From: Methanosarcinales archaeon
GTDB taxonomy: Archaea > Halobacteriota > Methanosarcinia > Methanosarcinales > Methanocomedenaceae
Length of the DNA: 38,147 nucleotides
Assembly: GCA_030610815.1 (NCBI GenBank)
Contig: JAUWRA010000003.1
Location: 1-38,147 of the forward strand
Reading direction: 5' to 3'
Part shown: positions 29,346-37,500 of the stretch, piece after piece
Numbering within the stretch: position 1 is the first letter of the stretch
How the letters are laid out: the number at the start of each line of letters is the position of its first letter
Position numbers and translations under genes: made by a program
Notes under the pieces: model-generated
Database searches by the model: none
Told to the model about the DNA's origin: nothing
What the model saw: the letters and a program-made list of their open reading frames with translations, nothing else

Positions 29346-30418
29346 ATTGTCTCCGTTTCGTTTTCTTTTGTATTGTGCTTCAATCTGACACCCAATAGAT
29401 AAAATATTATTGAAAAAATACCTAAGAATACAAATTGATCAAGTGAAAACTTTGGTAGGAATTTTATGTAATATATATTTACGCTGAATAATTGTATTAT
29501 TAGTAAAGATGCGAAAATGATCGAGATAGTTATTAAAATTTTCCCGAATTTATAATGATTTCGTATCAAATAGATCCTTGATGAAGACAGATATGGAATG
29601 ATTTTTTTATCAATTGGAATTTTATTTATGGTTTTATTCAAATCAAATGGTAAAGTCCCCTCTATCAAGTATTTGCTCCATACAAAATAGGCACTTGCAT
29701 ATATTGCAAGTCCAATTCCCATGCTACCTAATAAGATCTCATCACTAAAAATAAATATTGTATTACTTATCACTGTTGTGATAGGAATTGTGAGAATCGG
29801 TATAAAAACCCACCACCATGCGGATGATTTTTCCCAGAGAGTGTATTCATAGGTTATTTCGAGCCACCAAAGAACATATAACATTGTTAATACAAAGGGA
29901 GTATAACTGTATGTGAATCTTAATAAAAATATGAATGCAACGAGAGTAATGTTAATTAAAATAATCAATCGAAGAAAACGTGAGATTTGTGCAGCAATAT
30001 CGATTCCGAATGCTGGCTCAGTCCCGGGAATCTTAAATTCAACCGAACGTTTTTTAAGTTGATCAATATTGATATTCATATTGTTTAGCCGTTCATCCAT
30101 CTTATCAATCACAACCTGGGTGCCTGCGATTTCCTCCAAAATGGGTTCAAGCCTGTTATATACACCATTTTCAAACCCCATATCGATTAGTTGTTCCATG
30201 GCAATGGTTCTTTTTGCAAGAGTAATCCCCCCCCATAAAGCACATAATCCAATTATTAGAATAGTCAGATTCACAATAAAATCCTGTGCATTGAATTCTT
30301 TGCCTGACAGTACATCTATCACTGGCGCATAATATGAGTATATTATATAAAATGCCATGAATAATAAAAATAATATACTAAATTTTTCCAATAGTGAAAT
30401 ACCTATTTTTTCAGTCAT
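29342..30418 (-). CDS. Multi-TM membrane protein of unknown function
   Basis: 358 aa with several hydrophobic segments and an internal soluble/coiled-coil stretch (MDERLNNMNINIDQLKKRS); 4-nt overlap with giant MHC. Confidence 0.75.
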   Translation of the reverse strand: MTEKIGISLLEKFSILFLLFMAFYIIYSYYAPVIDVLSGKEFNAQDFIVNLTILIIGLCALWGGITLAKRTIAMEQLIDMGFENGVYNRLEPILEEIAGTQVVIDKMDERLNNMNINIDQLKKRSVEFKIPGTEPAFGIDIAAQISRFLRLIILINITLVAFIFLLRFTYSYTPFVLTMLYVLWWLEITYEYTLWEKSSAWWWVFIPILTIPITTVISNTIFIFSDEILLGSMGIGLAIYASAYFVWSKYLIEGTLPFDLNKTINKIPIDKKIIPYLSSSRIYLIRNHYKFGKILITISIIFASLLIIQLFSVNIYYIKFLPKFSLDQFVFLGIFSIIFYLLGVRLKHNTKENETETI

Positions 30419-30506
30419 TTATATAATATATTAAGGTTGGCTTAGGTTATTTAATTTTTCATTTATATATCGCAGAATGTTGTTGACCTGCACATTGGAG
30501 AGATAT

Positions 30507-31289
30507 TCAGTAACTTCTACCAGTGGATTTGAAGTTTATGAATATATAAAGCAAAATACAAATTATGAATATTATTAGCCCGAGATTCTTGATATTCTTA
30601 ATGATCTGGCTGACTCTATACATCTCAGATCCGTATTTTGTAATTTGAATATTATTTGGATCGAACAGTAAATATTCGCCAATATTCTTGACTATTATTG
30701 GTTTCCCCTGAAATAATACTGCTTGCCCTTGTATCTGTTCTTTTTTCAATATCCATTCATCCGCAAATTCTGCAGCATCACCCTTTGTCTTGATTTCATC
30801 CTCTGAAACCGAATATATCCTATGGATAACTGGCATTGTTGCCGCTTTTGTCTTGAACATGATGATATCTCCCTGTTGCGGATCGATTTTCACGTTTTGT
30901 ATGAGAACAAGGTCCTTTACTTCAAGGGAGGGGGACATACTGCCTGATGTTATTATGGCTAAAAATATGAGTTGATTAAGAATAATGTATGCTGTAAATC
31001 CTGTGATGATCAGTGGAATTATTACAGGCAAAATTTTCGGTCTTTTTGATAATTCGTGATAACGTTTCATTTGGGGTTTTACAATTTTTACCTGGTTTTT
31101 GTATGATTTTTTACCCATTATTAAGTTAACAAACCTTATAAAAAAAGTAGAATTTTTAACATGCACTCGGTAAAATATTATGAATACTAATAATAAAATA
31201 AAAAATAATATCAGTATGATTTGATTAAAATTATATAGGTAAAAAAAAACAAATAAAAAAAATCCAATTAATTGTTCGAAAAATGACAT
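30507..31289 (-). CDS. Signal peptidase I (archaeal/SipW-like)
   Basis: IITSGSMSPSLEVKDLVLIQNVK catalytic Ser region; GDIIMFKTKAATMPVIHRIYSV catalytic His region. Confidence 0.88.
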   Translation of the reverse strand: MSFFEQLIGFFLFVFFYLYNFNQIILILFFILLLVFIIFYRVHVKNSTFFIRFVNLIMGKKSYKNQVKIVKPQMKRYHELSKRPKILPVIIPLIITGFTAYIILNQLIFLAIITSGSMSPSLEVKDLVLIQNVKIDPQQGDIIMFKTKAATMPVIHRIYSVSEDEIKTKGDAAEFADEWILKKEQIQGQAVLFQGKPIIVKNIGEYLLFDPNNIQITKYGSEMYRVSQIIKNIKNLGLIIFIICILLYIFINFKSTGRSY

Positions 31290-31444
31290 GTTATATGAAT
31301 AATATATATTACAAAAATAATAACATCTTCGACATATTCAGTAAAGCAACAAATATTTAAATTCAAATAAAAAAGTTAAGACAATCCACATTTGGGGATT
31401 ATCTCAACTCGGTACAGTGGTCGCATTTGTTGTAACGTCAACTC

Positions 31445-32113
31445 TTATTCTTGAACGAGGGTTGTATTTGTAGTGACGTTAATTTCCCATAAATTAGTTG
31501 TTCTATTTATGGTCGCATTTATATTAAGTCCACCAAACTTGTACCACGAGATATTTATATCGGTCATGGTATGACATCCAATACATGCGGCACTTTCAGT
31601 TGCACTATCAATAGATTGATTGTAGAAATCACTATGTGCAGAATCAGGATCACTTAGTTGCACTGATGCATTATAGTGGCAATCTGCACAATCCACTTTA
31701 ATAGCAGCATGTGGCGTGTTTTGGGTTCGCCATGTACCGCTGAAGTTAGTCGCACTACTTGTATTATTGAGACCTGCTTGTGTAAAATCTTCGAAACTAT
31801 AATCATACAAAGATGTTAAATTTAGTCCATAATCTTCAAGAGCAGTTGCGTTGACCTGATGGCAAATAGTACATCCTGATCGTGTTGGGTACTCTGTAGC
31901 AAACGTGGCATGTGCACCACCCGCAGCTATGTTTGCCTCCCATTCATCTACTTCTGGTTGATGACATTTTGCACACAATGCTTCCATATCATCTGGATTC
32001 TTAACACTATACCATGTATGTTGTCCCACAAACATTGACAATGTGCTGGGCAATATGAACAATCCAATTGCAATAATAGCAATCGCCAAAATTAATACTT
32101 GATTTCCTTTCAT
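31445..32113 (-). CDS. Membrane-anchored tetraheme cytochrome c
   Basis: N-terminal TM; STLSMFVGQHTWY; CXXCH x4 (CAKCH, CTICH, CADCH, CIGCH). Confidence 0.88.
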   Translation of the reverse strand: MKGNQVLILAIAIIAIGLFILPSTLSMFVGQHTWYSVKNPDDMEALCAKCHQPEVDEWEANIAAGGAHATFATEYPTRSGCTICHQVNATALEDYGLNLTSLYDYSFEDFTQAGLNNTSSATNFSGTWRTQNTPHAAIKVDCADCHYNASVQLSDPDSAHSDFYNQSIDSATESAACIGCHTMTDINISWYKFGGLNINATINRTTNLWEINVTTNTTLVQE

Positions 32114-32211
32114 AAATTTAAGCTCCTTCTCCTTTTTAACACTTTTTACTATATAATTGATGTATATATCCTACTTTATATTTACAAGTTTGGGATTTAT
32201 TTAAAATGTAC

Positions 32212-32625
32212 TCATTCCCATATTATTGTCTCAGTTCCTTTTGCTATCTGATTAGCATTAATGTCATCCACCCTTATGATCACATCAATTCTGTCTCCTT
32301 TTTCCGGCACTTTTCGCAGTTCAGATATTATCTCATACTCTCCCGGGCCATTGTAATTAACTGATCTCCAGTAATCTATCATTATCATGTCGCTGATGCT
32401 TCTCATATAAACACCTGGATAATGAGCCGATGCTTCCCTGTAGTCTTCAACCTTACTTACTTTATCAATTGTAACATCTATACTATCTATAACCGGTGTA
32501 CCGTTGTGCTCTGTAATTGTAATATTGGCTTTTATGACTGTTTTTTCTCCAAGACAGCCAGATGCCATGATGAGCGCAATGAGTATTATGACATAAATTA
32601 ACCTCATGGATAAATAAATAGACAC
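32212..32625 (-). CDS. Putative lipoprotein
   Basis: IYVIILIALIMASGCLGEK lipobox-like signal; no recognised family. Confidence 0.6.
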   Translation of the reverse strand: MSIYLSMRLIYVIILIALIMASGCLGEKTVIKANITITEHNGTPVIDSIDVTIDKVSKVEDYREASAHYPGVYMRSISDMIMIDYWRSVNYNGPGEYEIISELRKVPEKGDRIDVIIRVDDINANQIAKGTETIIWE

Positions 32626-32661
32626 TAATAACTAATAAGTCTTTTGAAGTGATTTGAGATA

Positions 32662-32690
32662 TTTTACTAAACTCCCAAATGACCGATAGG
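32662..32690 (+). repeat. Dispersed 29-nt repeat, copy 2
   Basis: TTTTACTAAACTCCCAAATGACCGATAGG; 26/29 identical to 17926-17954. Confidence 0.6.
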
Positions 32691-32802
32691 ATTCAAATCA
32701 AAAAACTTAATAAGCAAGTATGAGAATTCTTTATAGGATTAAGTAACTGGCAGTATCAGCAAGTAGTTTTATATAAATTTGATAGATACGGATGTAAATC
32801 TA

Positions 32803-33246
32803 ATGGCCCTGAATATTTCAATCAAAACCGTGGCAAGTGCTGGCGCTGGCGGTATTATCTACGGAATAGTCGTTATACTCCTGAACTATTTTGCACCAAT
32901 TATTGGAATTATCGCTGGTTTTATTAGTGGGATCGGACTTGTGGTCTTAAGTGGCCAGGACGATGAAGATAATATGGATATTTCACCAGTTAACCTGCTC
33001 TATTTTGCAGGGGTTGCAATAGTTTCTCTTCTTATCGGATATATCATAATTTATTATTTTAAAACCGAGATCATCCACGGCATGCCATATTACCCAAAGG
33101 ACTTCACAACACTTACAGATTTTATATTATCCACACTCAGAATCCGGGATATACTCAGCACAATAATCGGTGGTCTCATTGCATTTTCATTATCTGATAA
33201 AATAAGTGCAGTTTACAGGTATTTACGCGGTGGCCCACCGGTGTGA
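32803..33246 (+). CDS. Integral membrane protein of unknown function
   Basis: ATG 32803 (ORF track start 32779); Gly-rich hydrophobic segments, ~4 TM. Confidence 0.65.
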   Translation: MALNISIKTVASAGAGGIIYGIVVILLNYFAPIIGIIAGFISGIGLVVLSGQDDEDNMDISPVNLLYFAGVAIVSLLIGYIIIYYFKTEIIHGMPYYPKDFTTLTDFILSTLRIRDILSTIIGGLIAFSLSDKISAVYRYLRGGPPV

Positions 33247-33980
33247 TTGTACTCACCCGGAATGATCTCTATATCGACCTGAACCCCGGAATGACATCCG
33301 ACACATGCCCAGTAACCCTTTGAAAAATAATCTCCTTTAACATTTCCCATTGTATGGTCGAAAGGATTACCTGCTGTGTACCTAGTTGCCTCGTTGCACT
33401 GGCTTAGATAGAACGCTCTGTGAAGGTTACCTGAGTAATTTAAGACCATTCCCACATTGAGTCTTGTCTGCGACGTATCGAACAGTTCAGGGTCATTTAA
33501 AGTATAATTCCTGTTGCCATGACACCAGTCATCATCACATGTTCTCATAGATATTGCATGGGCATCAGGTTTGTCTAATAATGATTTATTGTGGCATAGG
33601 TGACAGATTTCATTTCCATTGATATCTGAATCACCATTATGATCCAGACTGACTAATAATGATGTTATATCATTGGTCCATAAAGTGCCGTCCCATGTCC
33701 AGGTCTTATTATCTACCGAATAAATTGTGCCGTTTGATGGACAATAATCAATGCCTCCAATGGCAAGATAAGTAGTATAATTAGTATTGCTGGCTGCCCT
33801 GATATGTACTTGACCGGTAGCAGACCCATTTACCTCATTATATTCTGCTATATGGCATTTCTTGCAGTTCACTTCATCATAAAACACATGCTGTCCCGTA
33901 AACATTGAAAGTATATCGGGCACAATAAATATTGCAAGCGCTAATAAACCAATTATCAATAATATCTTACCGCGTTCCAT
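33213..33980 (-). CDS. Membrane-anchored multiheme cytochrome c
   Basis: N-terminal TM; DILSMFTGQHVFY; CKKCH, CHLCH, CVGCH and CX4CH (CDDDWCH). Confidence 0.85.
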   Translation of the reverse strand: MERGKILLIIGLLALAIFIVPDILSMFTGQHVFYDEVNCKKCHIAEYNEVNGSATGQVHIRAASNTNYTTYLAIGGIDYCPSNGTIYSVDNKTWTWDGTLWTNDITSLLVSLDHNGDSDINGNEICHLCHNKSLLDKPDAHAISMRTCDDDWCHGNRNYTLNDPELFDTSQTRLNVGMVLNYSGNLHRAFYLSQCNEATRYTAGNPFDHTMGNVKGDYFSKGYWACVGCHSGVQVDIEIIPGEYNHTGGPPRKYL

Positions 33981-34098
33981 GATTCACCGAACATTATTAT
34001 CAGGCATTTGGCACTTCATATCCACCGTTGCATATCTATGCACTTTTTGATTGAATAAACAGGTCACATCCCAGTATTTCAAAATAATATATTTACTC

Positions 34099-34512
34099 TT
34101 AATCACTGAAAAACCCCCTGCTGTTGCTGTATAATTGAGAGTCTGTTTTGTTTATGATGTAATGCGCAGACTGGTTTAATCCGCTTATGCCACTATGGAT
34201 CATGATATCTCCGGATGTTTCATTGTACTTTGAGTGACAGTTGGTACAATATATCTTCTTGGTAAGATTGTGTGTCATATTGACATTATATTCCGCACTT
34301 GAATTTGGATTGTATCCATGACATATGCAGTTTGCCGGGCTGTGTGCGCCAGCGCTGACATTGGCTGCAGATGCAGAGTGACATTTGCTGCAAAATTCCT
34401 GTGGAGTGGTCTCACTTTTAGATAATTCGTGACTGCCTGAGAGCATAGCATTAGCTATGCCTATGATCAATATAATTAAGATTCCCGCGATAATTATTCT
34501 TTTTGAGATCAT
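34099..34512 (-). CDS. Small c-type cytochrome
   Basis: N-terminal signal/TM; CSKCH, CTNCH plus non-canonical CICH. Confidence 0.75.
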   Translation of the reverse strand: MISKRIIIAGILIILIIGIANAMLSGSHELSKSETTPQEFCSKCHSASAANVSAGAHSPANCICHGYNPNSSAEYNVNMTHNLTKKIYCTNCHSKYNETSGDIMIHSGISGLNQSAHYIINKTDSQLYSNSRGFFSD

Positions 34513-34518
34513 AGATTT

Positions 34519-37500
34519 TCAGTACCACTCCTGACTTGTTCTGTTACCTTTATCCGGATATACGTGGCAGTATCTGCAATTATATGCAGGATCATAATAA
34601 CCAACAGCAGCATTATATGCCGTTGCATTATGGCAGGTGGTGCAGTCCGTGATATTGAGCACGTTCATTCCTCCGACCGAATATGTGGATGGTGTGGTTG
34701 TTACATTGTGGCGATCGCTTTCGTTTATAGGATCTGCTTGATACGAATGGCAGCACTCGCACCATTTCCAGGTATAATCCTTGATCGGGTGTTCTATCTG
34801 CGTATTGATATGGCACATCGTGCAGTTCAACCCCCCGTGCACACTCGCATCGAACATCGTCTCGTTCACATACGCTTCAGAGTCGTCCAGTCCGAAGTGG
34901 CAGTTTTCGCACTCTTCTGACCAGTTCACTGTTGCTGGGATCGTAAGACTTGAATCATGTATCCTGCCTATATTATGGCATCCCATAACGATGCAGCCAG
35001 ATGTCTTTGTCGCATGTGTGATGTTTGCGGTGTAGTTCGGGTATCCTGCATATTCGAATATGCTGATGAACTCGTTTGTCGAGTTTTTGTGGCACCATGC
35101 GCAGTCAGAGTAACCGCCACTTACGTTTGCGATATCAGGACGGCTTATCGCATAATGCGATGCCTGCGACATGTTTACACGGTACGACGCGTTCCCGCCA
35201 GCATCAAAGCCCGGAACCTTCATCGTGCTTAAGTTGTGGCACCCGTATCCGCATGAGGTCGAGTTCGTCGTGGCATTCGTGCGTGCTGTGATATTGATGC
35301 CGCCCTTGAAGTGGTTATAGACCGCGGTTGCGTTGCTCACGTTCAGGTACGCATAAGTGTCGTTGTGGCATTCATAGCAGAGGTAAGCGTCGTTGTTGAA
35401 GGTGTCTCTGTGTCCGTTTTCGGGGTACGCCCCTCCTGGCACATGGCAGCCCCAGCACATTGAATTGTTGGGGTCATTGATCGGTGCTGCGGATGCAACT
35501 GGGGTCATGTTATTGTTCAAGTTCGCATGTACCCCCAGATTCATCGCGGTAACATTGATCTCGTAGACCGTGTCCGTCTTGTTAACCCCATAGAGCGCGT
35601 GGCAGTCTGTGCAGTTTCCGCTCGTCAGAACCCGTGTCAGGGTCTCGTTGTGAAGACTGCCATTACCATGACAGTAGTTGCAGTCCTGGCCTCCTGCGTG
35701 CTGGATATTCTTGTCGTTCGTAAATTCTATGAACGGAGTCGATGTATTGACGTGGCAGTATGAGCAGTACGCGGTGCTGTTATTCCCCACGAACAGATCG
35801 ATGAGATCTGTCCGGTTATTCCCATAGTGTGATGTGATCGAGAAGTTCGTGCGGTAGATATCGTTCTCTGTGAACGGATAGAACATCTCTGACTGGTTGT
35901 GGCAGCCCATGCACGAGTCCGAGTCTGTCGGGCGGTTCCAGTACGCAGAGATGTTGGTTCCGTTCTTGAAGTGGTTGTGAACCTCTGGTGCATCGCTCAC
36001 ATTGCTGAATGGACCTCCGGCTTTGTTGTGGCAGTCGTAGCAGCGATACGGCGTATCCTTTAGCATACTATGCTTATCCGCGTTCATGCCATTTTCGAAG
36101 TGGCAGACCCAGCACGACTGGTTGGTGCCGTATAGACCGGTGGTCGCGTTGTTCATCCTGGCGTGGATCGCACCCCCATAGACGCTCCCATTGATCAGTT
36201 TTTTCTTTGCAAACCCATCATTGTCGTGGCAGTCCAGACACGTGAATCCACCCTGTCCCGACCACAGATTCGCTGCATGGAAGTCCACTGGGGTTACTTC
36301 GTTATTTGTGTGGCAGACGTAGCAGCCATCATCCTGGTCTGCCTCGTTTGTGAAGTTGCCGTGATCATTCTGCAGAGCGCCCCCCCATTTCGTTGCATTC
36401 TCTGGTGTAGTGTTGTGGCAGATGCTGCAGTCCTCGGTCGGATAGATCAGATACGTCGTTGTGCCGTAGTGCGAGACATTGGCAAAGATCGTGTTTCCGA
36501 TGATCTTTTCTGCAGTATCGTTGCGATGTGGGTCGATGCTGTTGTTGTGGCAGTCAACGCACCTCCCATCTCCGTCTACATTGGTTTTTAGCGTTGAAGA
36601 GTTCGGATAGTGCGCATATATCACCGGTGGCAGCCTGTTCAGACCGAGATCCGGATCACTTGCACTCTGCCATGTCTCGCCATTACTGGTGGCACTGTTC
36701 CATACATCACTCCTTGCATGGCAGTCCTCACAGGTATACGGCAGCTCATCAGCGGTGATGCGCCCATCATCATTCAGATCAGTGATCCCGTTGCGGTCGC
36801 CCATGCCCTCAGGAATCGTGCCATCGCTGTTGTGGCAACCCCAGCACGGGTTTGACCTGTTATCCATCCCGTACCCCTCGGGGACGAGGGTGTTGTTCAG
36901 GATGTTTCCGTGAATCCCCAACTTGATCGATGTGGAATTGACGAGCGACTGCACCCCGTACGTGCTATCCACATCATGGCATAAGACGCAGTTCGGACCG
37001 CCGCCTGCATATATCGATTCGTTGTGGAAGTGTGAGAGCGTGCTGTTGTCGACGATCCCTACCCAATCAGGTCGGACGTGGCAGTAGGTGTAGCACATAG
37101 AGATGTTCGTGGTGTCTGCACCGTACATATTCCCGCTGATGTTCGTGGCATTGCCCCAGATCTGTCCGTTCGTCCAGTTGCAGTGGCAGAAGAGGCAGTC
37201 AGTGGTGTCGCACAGAACGTTTGGACTGTCGATGCCAAGTATGTCTATTCCCTGCGATCTGTTCAACCCGTAGTGCGAGACATTGCCCATCGTGGTTCTG
37301 CCTTCGTAATCGCGCAAGTGATCATCCTCGTAGGCACCCCCATCAGTGCCCGTTCCCCATTTCCACACCTTGAGATTCCCCTCTGGATTGATCATACTTT
37401 CCGGAAGAACGCTCGGAGCGTGGCAGTCGCCACATGATCCGCCCTTGCCGATATCGGTCTGGATGAGGATCGATTCTGCGCCCTTCGTGGTCGGACCATG

